Shown here piece by piece: positions 45,710 to 54,791 of a stretch of 64,000 bases of DNA. Position 1 is the stretch's first letter; every line of letters starts with the position of its first letter. A program made the translations under genes and the position numbers. The DNA is from Proteobacteria bacterium SG_bin9 (lineage in GTDB: Bacteria; Pseudomonadota; Alphaproteobacteria; Rhizobiales; Xanthobacteraceae), in contig LWDM01000074.1 of the NCBI GenBank assembly GCA_002083525.1, positions 141,168 through 205,167 on the forward strand. Reading direction: 5' to 3'. The notes below the pieces were generated by a model. It was not told the origin of the DNA, did no database searches, and saw only the letters and a program-made list of their open reading frames with translations.

Positions 45710-46686
45710 TGAACACAACGGCCACGATCGAGGTTCAAAGCACCTCCACCACGCCGACCGTTTTTGTCGACGGCGCGTCGGGAACGACAGGGCTCGGCAT
45801 TGCCGAACGGCTGACGCATCTGGGCGATGTGGCGGTGAAGAGCATTGCCGCCGATAAGCGCAAGGACCCGGGCGCCAAGCGGGCGCTGATGGAGGAGGTC
45901 GACCTCGTCATCCTCTGTCTGCCGGACGACGCGGCCAAGGAGACGGTGGCGTTGATTGACGGCATGGGTGCGAAGGCGCCGAAGGTGCTCGATGCGTCGA
46001 CGGCGTTTCGGGTCGCGCCCGACTGGGCCTATGGCTTCCCCGAACTCGCGCCGGACCAGACCGGCAAGATTCGCAACGCGCCGAAAGTGTCCAACCCCGG
46101 TTGCTATCCGACCGGCGCGATCGCGCTGCTGCGGCCGCTGGTCGACGCCGGATTCATGCCGGCCGACTATCCGGTCACCGTCAACGCGGTGAGCGGTTAT
46201 TCCGGCGGCGGCAAGTCAATGATCGAGAGCTTCGAGAGCGGCGCTGCGCCGTCGTTCGAGCTGTATGGCCTTGGTCTCGAGCACAAGCATGTGCCGGAAG
46301 TGCAGAAGTATTCGAGCCTCACGCGGCGGCCGATCTTTGTCCCGTCAGTTGGCAATTATCGTCAGGGTATGCTGGTCTCGGTGCCGCTGCATCTCGACAC
46401 GCTGCCGGGCAAGCCGAGCAGTGGCGATCTGCATGCAGCGCTGGCGAAACGCTACGCCGGCAGCCGTTATGTTTCTGTGCTGCCCCTCGACAACGACGCG
46501 AGCAAGGGCGGACGTATTGAGCCGGAAGCGCTCAATGAAACCAACAAGCTCGAGCTCTATGTGTTTCCGGGCGACAAGCACGGCCAGGCCGTTCTCGTCG
46601 CGCGACTCGACAACCTCGGCAAGGGTGCATCGGGTGCGGCCGTGCAGAACATGCGGCTGATGCTGGGACTGCCTGAGATCGGCTGA
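45709..46686 (+). CDS. argC: N-acetyl-gamma-glutamyl-phosphate reductase, short type
   Basis: Third enzyme of arginine synthesis: NADPH reduction of N-acetylglutamyl phosphate to the semialdehyde. The 325-residue protein starts with the Rossmann region TVFVDGASGTTGLGIAERL and has the active-site Cys in SNPGCYPTGAIAL near residue 132, then AVSGYSGGGKSMI. It belongs to the shorter ArgC type common in alphaproteobacteria. ATG 45709 overlaps the paiB stop; GAGGAG lies 12 bases upstream. It is the second gene of a unit behind an Arg-rich leader and attenuator, so end-product control by tRNA-Arg charging is plausible. A perfect 12-bp hairpin follows. Confidence 0.95.
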   Translation: MNTTATIEVQSTSTTPTVFVDGASGTTGLGIAERLTHLGDVAVKSIAADKRKDPGAKRALMEEVDLVILCLPDDAAKETVALIDGMGAKAPKVLDASTAFRVAPDWAYGFPELAPDQTGKIRNAPKVSNPGCYPTGAIALLRPLVDAGFMPADYPVTVNAVSGYSGGGKSMIESFESGAAPSFELYGLGLEHKHVPEVQKYSSLTRRPIFVPSVGNYRQGMLVSVPLHLDTLPGKPSSGDLHAALAKRYAGSRYVSVLPLDNDASKGGRIEPEALNETNKLELYVFPGDKHGQAVLVARLDNLGKGASGAAVQNMRLMLGLPEIG

Positions 46687-46695
46687 GGTGTTGTA

Positions 46696-46726
46696 GGTAT
46701 GACGCAGGCCAGGTCTGCGTCATACC
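46696..46726 (+). terminator. Strong hairpin after argC
   Basis: GGTATGACGCAG pairs perfectly with CTGCGTCATACC around GCCAGGT, ten bases after the argC stop. No T-run follows, so termination may be Rho-dependent or the hairpin protects the 3' end. Confidence 0.6.
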
Positions 46727-46819
46727 GCTACGATGTTCTGACATCCTTCAATCGACGCCGCGTTTGAAACCCGGTCGCGCATATGACTGTAGCTAGGTGG
46801 AGCCGGGGAGGGCTTCGCC

Positions 46820-48022
46820 ATGGACGCAGTCATCAGCCCTGTCACCCGAGTCAATGATGGAGCGTCGATCAGTCCGAGATCACGGATCGCCTCGATTGAT
46901 CTGCTACGTGGTCTTGTCATGGTCATCATGGCGCTCGACCACACTCGGGACTTTTTTGCTGCAGGCGGTGTGAATCCACGGGACGTCGCCGATCCGGCGT
47001 TGTTTCTGACCCGGTGGGTCACGCATTTCTGTGCACCAGTATTCATCTTGCTCGCCGGCGTATCCGCGTTTCTCCATGGCGCAGGCGCAAACGGGCGCAG
47101 CTTGCGCGATTTGAGCCGCTTTCTCGTTACCCGCGGTCTCTGGCTGATCTTGGTCGAACTGACCGTTGTCCGGCTGGCCTGGACGTTCAGCCTCGACCTC
47201 AACTACTTCTTCACGCAGGTGATCTTCGCCATCGGCGCATCCATGGTCATCCTGTCGGGGCTGGTTCACTTGCCGCGCCGGATCATTGCCGCGATCGGCT
47301 TGATCATGATCGCCGGGCACAATCTTCTCGATCCGATTAGCGCCAAGATGTTCGGCGCCGCCGCGCCCGTCTGGAATGTTCTGCACGAGTCCGCGATGTT
47401 GCAGTTCGGCGCTGTGCGCTGGCTTGCGGTCTACCCGTTGATTCCCTGGGTCGGCGTGATGGCGGCGGGCTATGCGCTCGGTCCCGTTTTTCTCCGCGAT
47501 CATCGGACGCGCACACGCATGCTGGTCGGATGGGGCCTTGCGGTCACCGTGGGCTTTGTGGTGCTTCGCGCGACCAACCTCTACGGCGATCCCGCCCCAT
47601 GGACGGCGCAGCCGACACTGGCCGCGACCATCCTGTCGTTCATCAACTGCGAAAAATACCCGCCGTCACTGCTGTATTTGATGATGACGCTTGGACCGGC
47701 ACTGCTCCTGCTCGCGGCGTTCGAAAAAGCTCGCGGCCGGATAGCCGATGCGGTGACGGTGTTTGGGCGCGTGCCGTTTTTCTATTACGTCATTCACATC
47801 TATTTCGTGCACATGCTCGCTGTGCTGTTGACCGCAATGACCGGCGGCAGCGTTGGTTGGATGTTTGGACCATTCCCTCCCGACAAGCCTGAGAGCTACG
47901 GGATAGGGCTGGCTGGTGTCTATGTGATTTGGCTTGCGGTCGTTGCCGCACTTTACCCGCTGTGCCGCTGGTTTGCCGCCGTCAAGCAGCGGAGAAGCGA
48001 TTGGTGGCTGTCGTATTTGTGA
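46820..48022 (+). CDS. DUF1624 membrane protein (heparan-alpha-glucosaminide N-acetyltransferase-like)
   Basis: A 400-residue integral membrane protein with about ten helices. The family signature is at the start: IASIDLLRGLVMVIMALDHTRDFF (R-G and D-H), followed by HFCAPVFILLAGVSAFLHG. DUF1624 shares its fold with the catalytic part of HGSNAT and with OpgC/acyltransferase-3-like proteins, suggesting transfer of an acyl group across the membrane to a sugar or other acceptor; the acceptor is unknown. ATG 46820 has GGGGAGGG about nine bases upstream. A bidirectional terminator follows. Confidence 0.85.
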   Translation: MDAVISPVTRVNDGASISPRSRIASIDLLRGLVMVIMALDHTRDFFAAGGVNPRDVADPALFLTRWVTHFCAPVFILLAGVSAFLHGAGANGRSLRDLSRFLVTRGLWLILVELTVVRLAWTFSLDLNYFFTQVIFAIGASMVILSGLVHLPRRIIAAIGLIMIAGHNLLDPISAKMFGAAAPVWNVLHESAMLQFGAVRWLAVYPLIPWVGVMAAGYALGPVFLRDHRTRTRMLVGWGLAVTVGFVVLRATNLYGDPAPWTAQPTLAATILSFINCEKYPPSLLYLMMTLGPALLLLAAFEKARGRIADAVTVFGRVPFFYYVIHIYFVHMLAVLLTAMTGGSVGWMFGPFPPDKPESYGIGLAGVYVIWLAVVAALYPLCRWFAAVKQRRSDWWLSYL

Positions 48023-48033
48023 TTCAGAAATAG

Positions 48034-48064
48034 AAAATGCGCGGGCGTTGGCCCGCGCATTTTT
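48034..48064. terminator. Bidirectional terminator between the DUF1624 and MAPEG genes
   Basis: AAAATGCGCGGGC-GTTG-GCCCGCGCATTTT is a perfect stem with an A-run on one side and a T-run on the other. It sits between convergent genes and can end both transcripts. Confidence 0.9.
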
Positions 48065-48085
48065 GTTAGTCCGTAAGAGAGCTCC

Positions 48086-48484
48086 TCAGAGCTTTCCGAA
48101 AATTCCGAGCACGAGCACGGCCTGGCAGATGAAGCCGACCGTGAACGTCAGCGTGCGCAGGATCGGCACACCGAACGTGTAAACGATGAGGTGAGCGAGG
48201 CGCGACCAGAAGTAGACGGCGCAGGCGAGCACGGTCCAGTTGGACGAATAGTCGATCGCGTTGAGGATCAGCACCAGCGGCGCGAAGATAATGAGGTTTT
48301 CGACCGCATTGTCATGGGCGAACATCATGCGGTTGGCCCATTCGGCCTGCGGCTTGTCGTTGCGCGAAGGATTGCCCATTGCGCCAAACAGTCCGCGCAC
48401 CATGACGCGGTTCAGGATGTAGGGCGCCCACATGAGGCCGGTCAAAATCACAGTCAGCGTCAGCCAGAACAGTTCGCGTGTCAT
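48086..48484 (-). CDS. MAPEG family membrane protein
   Basis: A 132-residue protein with four membrane helices: TRELFWLTLTVILTGLMWAPY, NRMMFAHDNAVENLIIFAPL (the MAPEG A-H-x-N-x-x-E-N motif for glutathione contact), VYFWSRLAHLIVY and LTFTVGFICQAVLVL. MAPEG proteins bind glutathione or eicosanoids; bacterial members are mostly uncharacterised. I use ATG 48484, with GGAGG ten bases upstream; ATG 48499 overlaps that ribosome site. It converges on the DUF1624 gene. Confidence 0.88.
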   Translation of the reverse strand: MTRELFWLTLTVILTGLMWAPYILNRVMVRGLFGAMGNPSRNDKPQAEWANRMMFAHDNAVENLIIFAPLVLILNAIDYSSNWTVLACAVYFWSRLAHLIVYTFGVPILRTLTFTVGFICQAVLVLGIFGKL

Positions 48485-48618
48485 CCCGGTCTCCTCCACG
48501 CCATTGCCAAGGATCGATCAATGACGACCGATCACGATGGCCAGTTTGATAACACGCTGCGGCAGAGTCGAGTAGGGGCGCGCCGAATCCGGCAACGCTT
48601 GACAGAATTGGTGCGGCG

Positions 48619-50433
48619 TTACGCGCGCACGCGCACGTAGCTGCCGGGTGCGTCCTCGATCGGCGGCAACGCGCCGACGCCGGGCTGCCGTGCCTCGGTC
48701 TCCTCGGGATCGAGGCCGCCGAGCCACTCGCGCCAGTCGGGCCACCACGAGCCTTTGTGCTCGTGAGCGCCGGGCAGCCACTCCTTCAGCGTGTAGGGAT
48801 GATGACCGTTGGCGTAGGTCCAGTACTGATACTTGCCGGAGGCGGGCGGATTGACCACGCCGGCGATGTGACCGGAGCCCGCGAGCACGTATCGGACCGG
48901 TCCGCCGAAGAACTGCGAGCCGTAGAGCACCGACTCCGCCGGCGCGATGTGGTCCTCGCGCGTGGCGAGATTGTAAACCGGCACCTTCACCTTCGACAGG
49001 TCGAGCGCGATATTGTCGATCACCATGCTGCCCTTGGTCAGCCGGTTCTCGAGATAGCAGTTGCGCAGGTAGTAGGAATGGTTTGCGGCCGGCATGCGCG
49101 TCGCGTCCGAATTCCAGTGCAGCAGATCGAACGCTTTCGGCGCGTCGCCCTTCAGATAATTGCTGACCACATACGACCAGATCAGGTCGTTCGAGCGCAG
49201 CATATTGAAGGCCATCGCCATCTTGCTGCCTTCCAGCACGCCCGCGACCTTCATCTCGCGCTCGAGCGCCGAGATCTGGTTCTCGTCGACGAACACGAGC
49301 AGGTCGCCCGCGTGGGTGAAATCGACCTGGGCCGCGAGGAATGTCGCGGAGGTCACGCGCACCTGCCGTTTCTCGGCAAGCCAGGCCAGCGTCGTCGCGA
49401 GCAGGGTGCCGCCGACGCAGTAGCCCATGGTGTGGACCTTCATCTCGCCGGTTGCCTGCTCGATCGCATCCATCGCCGCGATCGGCCCGAGCTTCATGTA
49501 GTCCTCGAACGTCTTGTCGCCGAGCGTCTTGTCGGGGTTGACCCAGGAGATCACGAACACGGTGACGCCCTGATCGACGGCCCACTTGACCAGCGACTTT
49601 TCGGCCTTGAGGTCGAGGATATAGAACTTGTTGATCCACGGCGGCACGATCAGCAGCGGCGTGCGCAGCACCTTCTCGGTGCTCGGCGAGTACTGGATCA
49701 GCTGCATGATCTCGTTCTGGTAGATCACCTTGCCCGGCGTCGTCGCCATCTGTTCGCCGACCACCATGTTGGCGGGATCGGACTGGCGAATGCGCAGATT
49801 GCCGCGGCCGGCCTCGACGTCCTCCGCCAGCATCTGCATGCCGCGCAAGAGGTTCTCGCCGTTGGTCGCGAGCGTTTTGCGCATCACCTCGGGGTTGGTC
49901 AGCACGAAGTTCGACGGCGACAGCGCGTTGCTGATCTGCTGAACGTAGAACTCGGCTTTCTTCCGGGTGTGCGGGTCGAGCCCGTCGGCGTTCTTGACGA
50001 GATCGTTCGCCCATTGCGTGCCGAGCAGGTACGCCTGCATGACGAAATCGAAGAACTGATTCGATTTCCAGTCCGGATCCTGGAAGCGCTTGTCGCGGGG
50101 CGAGGGCGAGATCACCGGCTCGGCGGTTTCGCCGCGCATGCGCTTGGCCGATCCCTCCATGAGATCCGAATAGGCCTTGTTGATCTTGGTCTGCAGTTCG
50201 GATGCACGCGTCTGATCGGATAGCCAGTAACTGGCGACGCTCGAGAACGTCCGCACCACCTCGGTCAATTCGCTCGGCGGCTCGCCCGGCGCCGCGGAGT
50301 TTTCGCGGCCCTTCAGGAAGCTCGCGAGCGCAGCGCCGCTGCTCTCCATCGCCTTGGAGATATTCTTGGCAAACGCCTCCGGATTGAACTGCGGGGGCTG
50401 GGCGGATGATGGGTCGGACGAGATGTCACTCAT
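48619..50433 (-). CDS. phaC: Class I poly(3-hydroxyalkanoate) synthase
   Basis: Polymerises (R)-3-hydroxyacyl-CoA into carbon-storage polyester. The 604-residue protein has the class I N-terminal domain (about 1-200) and the alpha/beta hydrolase catalytic domain: lipase-box-like GYCVGGTLL with the nucleophile Cys near 337, the acid in ATREDHIAP and the His in GSGHIAGVVNPP. Length and PPWINKFYILDL are typical of PhaC. No phaA, phaB or phaP lies in the window. The upstream 270 bp to the lipoprotein gene hold its promoter, in which I see nothing decisive. Confidence 0.96.
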   Translation of the reverse strand: MSDISSDPSSAQPPQFNPEAFAKNISKAMESSGAALASFLKGRENSAAPGEPPSELTEVVRTFSSVASYWLSDQTRASELQTKINKAYSDLMEGSAKRMRGETAEPVISPSPRDKRFQDPDWKSNQFFDFVMQAYLLGTQWANDLVKNADGLDPHTRKKAEFYVQQISNALSPSNFVLTNPEVMRKTLATNGENLLRGMQMLAEDVEAGRGNLRIRQSDPANMVVGEQMATTPGKVIYQNEIMQLIQYSPSTEKVLRTPLLIVPPWINKFYILDLKAEKSLVKWAVDQGVTVFVISWVNPDKTLGDKTFEDYMKLGPIAAMDAIEQATGEMKVHTMGYCVGGTLLATTLAWLAEKRQVRVTSATFLAAQVDFTHAGDLLVFVDENQISALEREMKVAGVLEGSKMAMAFNMLRSNDLIWSYVVSNYLKGDAPKAFDLLHWNSDATRMPAANHSYYLRNCYLENRLTKGSMVIDNIALDLSKVKVPVYNLATREDHIAPAESVLYGSQFFGGPVRYVLAGSGHIAGVVNPPASGKYQYWTYANGHHPYTLKEWLPGAHEHKGSWWPDWREWLGGLDPEETEARQPGVGALPPIEDAPGSYVRVRA

Positions 50434-50705
50434 GGCCGGGTACTATGCGGTTCTTGTTCGATTTCAGTATGACGCAGTCCTGCAAGGCAGGAATGATGCC
50501 ATAGTTCAAACGTTTACGGCGATTTCTATGTGCTGCGCTGCGGCGAACTTCTTGCTTTGGTCATATTGGGGCTCTAGACCCGCGACTATCGCGGAATGAT
50601 CCGGATGGTATGTGACCTCTTAATCATTTCCGATCAGATTGATTTCGTGCTGGAGTGCTTTGGCCCCCGGCAACAGGTCGATCCGCGGCCTTGGAAAGAA
50701 GCACT
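50434..50705. other. 272-bp divergent intergenic region upstream of phaC
   Basis: Lies between divergent phaC and the lipoprotein gene, so it must contain both promoters. I see no clear dyad, terminator or RNA gene here. Confidence 0.4.
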
Positions 50706-51059
50706 GTGATCAAGTTGGCGTCAGGCATTTCGGGAATGGAACGGGCGGCGCGCATGCGACGCCTTGCCGCCATTCTGATGCTGGGTGCGGCTCTCGGCGG
50801 CTGCTCACTGCCGATCGCCGACCTGCCGGCAATTGGTGTGCCGTCGACCGCGCCGGCCCGCCCGGAGACGGCCGCCGCCTATCCGGCCGTCCACGACGTG
50901 CCGGCCCCCCGCGAACAGGCCGTTTTGGAGCCGGCGGAACGTGCCCGGATCGAGAAAGAGCTGATTGCGGCCCGTGACCGCCAGGCGCGAGCCGCTGGCG
51001 CGGCAGACAGCAGCGACGCGCCAAAAGGCGCAAAGAAGAAAACCCCACAAACTAACTGA
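50706..51059 (+). CDS. Small predicted lipoprotein
   Basis: A 117-residue protein with a lipoprotein signal: MRRLAAILMLGAALGGCSLP, whose lipobox LGGC would be lipidated at Cys and anchored in a membrane. The mature part has Pro/Ala-rich sequence, a helical segment ERARIEKELIAARDRQARAAG and a basic end. GTG 50706 has GGAAAGAAG before it; ATG 50736 is an alternative with a shorter signal. It is 114 bp ahead of alaC. Unknown function. Confidence 0.75.
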   Translation: MIKLASGISGMERAARMRRLAAILMLGAALGGCSLPIADLPAIGVPSTAPARPETAAAYPAVHDVPAPREQAVLEPAERARIEKELIAARDRQARAAGAADSSDAPKGAKKKTPQTN

Positions 51060-51173
51060 TTTTCTCGACGTTTTTGCCGGGTTTCTGGCTGGTGCGGGAC
51101 ATCACCCGTGCTAAAAAAGAGCCCTGATTCAAGCGCAAAAGCCGTCCTATCGCCGGTTCCGGAGCCTGGACCT

Positions 51174-52391
51174 ATGGAAGAATTCTACCGCATTCGCCGC
51201 CTGCCGCCGTACGTGTTCGAACAAGTCAATCGAGCCAAGGCCGCAGCCCGCAATGCCGGCGCCGACATCATCGACATGGGCATGGGCAATCCCGACCTGC
51301 CGACGCCCCCGCATGTCATCGAAAAGTTGAAGGAAACGCTCGGCAAGCCGCGCACCGATCGCTACTCGGCATCGAAGGGGATCAACGGTCTGCGCAAGGC
51401 CCAGGCCGGTTACTACGCCCGCCGCTTTGGTGTGAAGCTGAACCCCGATACGCAGATCGTGGCGACGCTGGGCTCGAAGGAGGGCTTCGCCAACGTCGCG
51501 CAGGCGATCACATCGCCCGGCGATGTCGTGCTCGTGCCTAACCCGAGCTATCCGATCCATGCCTTCGGCTTCCTGATGGCGGGCGGCGTCGTACGCTCGG
51601 TGCCTGCGGAGCCGACCCCGGAATTGTTCGGCGCGCTCGAGCGCGCGATCATTCACTCGATTCCGAAACCGATCGCGATGATCTGCTGCTATCCGTCGAA
51701 TCCGACGTCGTATGTGGCGACCCTCGATTTCTACAAGGACCTCGTCGCGTTCGCGAAGAAGCACGAGATATTCATTCTGTCCGATCTCGCGTATGCGGAG
51801 CTTTACTTCAACGACGATCCGCCGCCGTCGGTGCTGCAAGTCCCCGGCGCAATGGATGTCACCGTCGAATTCACCTCGATGTCGAAGACGTTTTCGATGG
51901 CCGGTTGGCGCATGGGCTTTGCGGTCGGCAACGAACGCATTATCGCCGCTCTGACGCGGGTGAAGTCCTATCTCGACTACGGCGCATTCACGCCGGTGCA
52001 GGTTGCCGCGACCGCGGCGTTGAATGGCCCGGACGATTGCATCCGCGAGGTGCGCGACATCTACAAGAAACGCCGCGATACGCTGGTCGAGGCGTTCGGC
52101 CGCGCCGGCTGGGACATTCCGCCGCCAGCGGCTTCAATGTTCGCATGGGCGCCGCTGCCGGAAAAATTCCGTGAAGTCGGCAGCATGGCGTTCGCGACGC
52201 TGATGGTGGAGAAATCCGGCGTCGTGGTCTCGCCAGGCGTCGCGTTCGGCGAACACGGCGAGGGCTATGTCCGCATCGCCATGGTGGAAAACGAACAGCG
52301 CATCCGCCAGGCCGCGCGAAACATCCGCCGCTTCCTTGAAAGCGGCATTGAAACGTTGCACAACGTGGTTCCTCTCGCCACCCGGCGATAA
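51174..52391 (+). CDS. alaC: Class I/II PLP aminotransferase (AlaC-like)
   Basis: A 405-residue fold-type I aminotransferase in the subgroup that includes AlaC glutamate-pyruvate aminotransferase and LL-diaminopimelate aminotransferase. Motifs are MGMGNPDLPTPPHVI, SKGINGLRKAQAGYY, NPSYPIHAFGF, and the PLP-binding Lys in TSMSKTFSMAGWRMGF. ATG 51174 is chosen (MEEFYRIRRLPPYVFEQVN, the usual family start) over GTG 51108. hom follows 21 bp downstream, so co-transcription with the aspartate-family pathway is likely. Confidence 0.9.
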   Translation: MEEFYRIRRLPPYVFEQVNRAKAAARNAGADIIDMGMGNPDLPTPPHVIEKLKETLGKPRTDRYSASKGINGLRKAQAGYYARRFGVKLNPDTQIVATLGSKEGFANVAQAITSPGDVVLVPNPSYPIHAFGFLMAGGVVRSVPAEPTPELFGALERAIIHSIPKPIAMICCYPSNPTSYVATLDFYKDLVAFAKKHEIFILSDLAYAELYFNDDPPPSVLQVPGAMDVTVEFTSMSKTFSMAGWRMGFAVGNERIIAALTRVKSYLDYGAFTPVQVAATAALNGPDDCIREVRDIYKKRRDTLVEAFGRAGWDIPPPAASMFAWAPLPEKFREVGSMAFATLMVEKSGVVVSPGVAFGEHGEGYVRIAMVENEQRIRQAARNIRRFLESGIETLHNVVPLATRR

Positions 52392-52412
52392 CTTCATCAG
52401 GCGTTGTGAATT

Positions 52413-53735
52413 ATGGTCGCTCCCCTCAAGGTGGGCATAGCGGGGCTCGGTACCGTTGGTGCCGAGGTCGTCCGTCTCATCGAAGAACAGAGTCGTGTCC
52501 TGTCGGCGCGCAGCGGACGCGGCGTGAAAGTCGTCGCCGTCACTGCGCGCTCGAAAGCGAAGAAGCGCGGTGTCAATCTGCGCGGCATCGAATGGGCGAA
52601 GTCGCCGCTGGCGCTCGCCAACGATCCAAACGTTCACTGCTTCGTCGAGCTGATGGGCGGCGCGGGCGATCCCGCGCTCTCGGCAATTGAAGCGGCGCTG
52701 AAATCCGGTAAGTCGGTCGTCACCGCGAACAAGGCGCTGATCGCCAAGCACGGCAGCAAGCTTGCTGCGCTGGCGGAGAAGCATGGCGGCGCGCTGAATT
52801 ATGAGGCGGCTGTCGGTGCCGCCATTCCAGTGGTCAAGACGTTGCGTGAAGGCCTTGCCGGCACCACGATCAATCGCGTCTACGGCATTCTCAACGGCAC
52901 CTGCAATTACATCCTGACTCGGATGGAGGAAGAGGGGCTGTCGTTCGCCGAGTGTTTGAAAGATGCGCAGCGGCTCGGTTACGCCGAGGCCAATCCCTCG
53001 TTCGACGTCGACGGTCACGACACCGCGCAGAAACTCGCGATCCTTGCGAGCCTCGCGTTCGGCACCAAGGTCGCGCAGTCGTCGGTCTACGTCGAAGGTA
53101 TCTCGTCGATCGCGCCGGCTGATCTGCGCGCCGCGCAAGACCTCGGTTATCGCGTCAAGCTGCTTGGCGTTGCGGTTCGCACTGCGTCCGGCATCGAGCA
53201 ACGCGTGCATCCGACCATGGTGCCGCGCTCGTCTTCGATTGCACAGGTGATGGGTGTGACCAATGCGGTCACGATCGACGGCGAGGGCATTCCCCCGATT
53301 ACGCTTGTCGGCCCCGGAGCCGGTGGTGCGGCGACTGCGTCCGCGGTCATTGCCGATATCGCCGACGTAGCTCGCGGCATTCGCGCGAAGCCGTTTGGTC
53401 GTCCGATCGAGAAACTGCGAACCACCAAGAAAGCGCCGATGGAGCGTCACGAGGGCGGCTACTACATCCGCTTGATGGCGCGCGACCTTGCCGGTACAGC
53501 CGCGACGATCGCGACGCGGCTTGCCGAGCAGAAGATTTCGATCGAGTCGATCGTGCAGCGTCATCCGAACGGCACGATCGATGGCCCGGATGCGAAGAGC
53601 AAGTCATCGCCCGTTCCGGTGATCCTGATTACGTATGCGACAAGCGAAGATGCGGTGCGCCGGGCGCTGGCCGCGGTGCAGGCCGACAAGGTCATCACCG
53701 GCCGGCCGCAGGTGATCCGGATCGAGAAGAACTAA
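52413..53735 (+). CDS. hom: Homoserine dehydrogenase
   Basis: NAD(P)H-dependent reduction of aspartate semialdehyde to homoserine, the branch toward threonine, methionine and isoleucine. The 440-residue protein has the Rossmann start GIAGLGTVGAEVVRLIEE, the catalytic region LNGTCNYILTRMEEEGLSF and DVDGHDTAQKLAIL, and a C-terminal ACT domain (about residue 350 on: YYIRLMARDLAGTAATIA) for feedback by threonine. It stands between alaC and glpX, a common order in this group. Confidence 0.96.
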   Translation: MVAPLKVGIAGLGTVGAEVVRLIEEQSRVLSARSGRGVKVVAVTARSKAKKRGVNLRGIEWAKSPLALANDPNVHCFVELMGGAGDPALSAIEAALKSGKSVVTANKALIAKHGSKLAALAEKHGGALNYEAAVGAAIPVVKTLREGLAGTTINRVYGILNGTCNYILTRMEEEGLSFAECLKDAQRLGYAEANPSFDVDGHDTAQKLAILASLAFGTKVAQSSVYVEGISSIAPADLRAAQDLGYRVKLLGVAVRTASGIEQRVHPTMVPRSSSIAQVMGVTNAVTIDGEGIPPITLVGPGAGGAATASAVIADIADVARGIRAKPFGRPIEKLRTTKKAPMERHEGGYYIRLMARDLAGTAATIATRLAEQKISIESIVQRHPNGTIDGPDAKSKSSPVPVILITYATSEDAVRRALAAVQADKVITGRPQVIRIEKN

Positions 53736-53743
53736 GATCAACT

Positions 53744-53760
53744 CCGCGCTCCCGGCGCGG
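53744..53760 (+). other. Short hairpin between hom and glpX
   Basis: CCGCGC-TCCCG-GCGCGG lies just after the hom stop. There is no T-run, so it may only modulate transcript stability or weakly attenuate glpX. Confidence 0.4.
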
Positions 53761-53787
53761 ATAATGTGGATGTGAGGAGTTACACGA

Positions 53788-54783
53788 ATGTCCGTCATTT
53801 CAGTCCCGCCGCAGCAACTGCTCGAACGCATCCTGACGCTCGAGCTGGTGCGCGTGACCGAGCGGGCCGCCGTATCTGCCGCACGTCTGCGAGGCCATGG
53901 CGAGGAGAAGGCGGCCGACCAGGCCGCTGTCGACGCGATGCGCCGCGAGCTGAACAAGCTGCCGATCGAAGGCACCGTCGTGATCGGTGAGGGCGAGCGC
54001 GACGAAGCGCCGATGCTGTTCATCGGTGAGAAGGTCGGCATTCAGGCCGGTCCGAAGGTTGATATTGCGGTGGACCCGCTGGAAGGCACGACCCTGTGCG
54101 CCAAGAACATGCCGGGCGCGATTGCGACCATGGCGATGGCGGAAGGCGGTACGCTGCTGAATGCGCCGGACGTCTACATGCAGAAGCTCGCGATCGGACC
54201 AGGCTATCCGAAGAACGTCGTCGATATCGACGCGCCGCCTGCCGAGAACATCAAGCGCCTTGCGCGCGCCAAGGACGTGCATCCGTCCGCGATCACGGCG
54301 CTGGTGCTCGATCGTCCGCGCCATGCCGACATCATTGCCGCCGTCCGGTCGACCGGCGCCGCTGTACGCCTGATCACCGACGGTGACGTCGCCGGCGTTA
54401 TCCACACCGCCGACCCCGAAAACACCGGCGTGGACATCTATCTCGGCACTGGCGGTGCGCCCGAAGGCGTGCTGGCGGCAGCGGCGCTTCGCTGCATCGG
54501 CGGCCAGATGCAGACGCGCCTTATCCTCGACACGGCGGAGAAACGCGAGCGTGCGGCCAAAATGGGCATCAATGATCCCAACATGGTGTACGGCATCGAG
54601 GATCTTGCCCGCGGCGACTGTCTGTTTGCCACGACCGGCGTCACTGACGGCTCGCTGCTGTCCGGCGTCAAATTCCGCAAGAGCGTCATCGAGACCGAAA
54701 CCGTCGTGATGCGTTCGGTGACCGGCACGGTGCGCTACATCAAGGCCGAGCATCGCCAGCTCGATAAATTCCACCTCGACTGA
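53788..54783 (+). CDS. glpX: Class II fructose-1,6-bisphosphatase
   Basis: Gluconeogenic phosphatase turning fructose-1,6-bisphosphate into fructose-6-phosphate. The 331-residue protein shows the class II metal motifs VVIGEGERDEAPMLFIGE and VDPLEGTTLCA, and later TDGDVAGVI and GTGGAPEGVLAAAAL. TGAGGAG stands eight bases before the ATG. It may also act on sedoheptulose bisphosphate in some relatives. Followed by a GNAT gene 8 bp later. Confidence 0.95.
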   Translation: MSVISVPPQQLLERILTLELVRVTERAAVSAARLRGHGEEKAADQAAVDAMRRELNKLPIEGTVVIGEGERDEAPMLFIGEKVGIQAGPKVDIAVDPLEGTTLCAKNMPGAIATMAMAEGGTLLNAPDVYMQKLAIGPGYPKNVVDIDAPPAENIKRLARAKDVHPSAITALVLDRPRHADIIAAVRSTGAAVRLITDGDVAGVIHTADPENTGVDIYLGTGGAPEGVLAAAALRCIGGQMQTRLILDTAEKRERAAKMGINDPNMVYGIEDLARGDCLFATTGVTDGSLLSGVKFRKSVIETETVVMRSVTGTVRYIKAEHRQLDKFHLD

Positions 54784-54791
54784 GCGGCGTT

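Noticed and set aside
48757..50223. Long open frame (488 codons) antisense to phaC
   Set aside because: phaC on the other strand is complete with all motifs; the antisense frame has low-complexity arginine-rich sequence and no ribosome site or family match.
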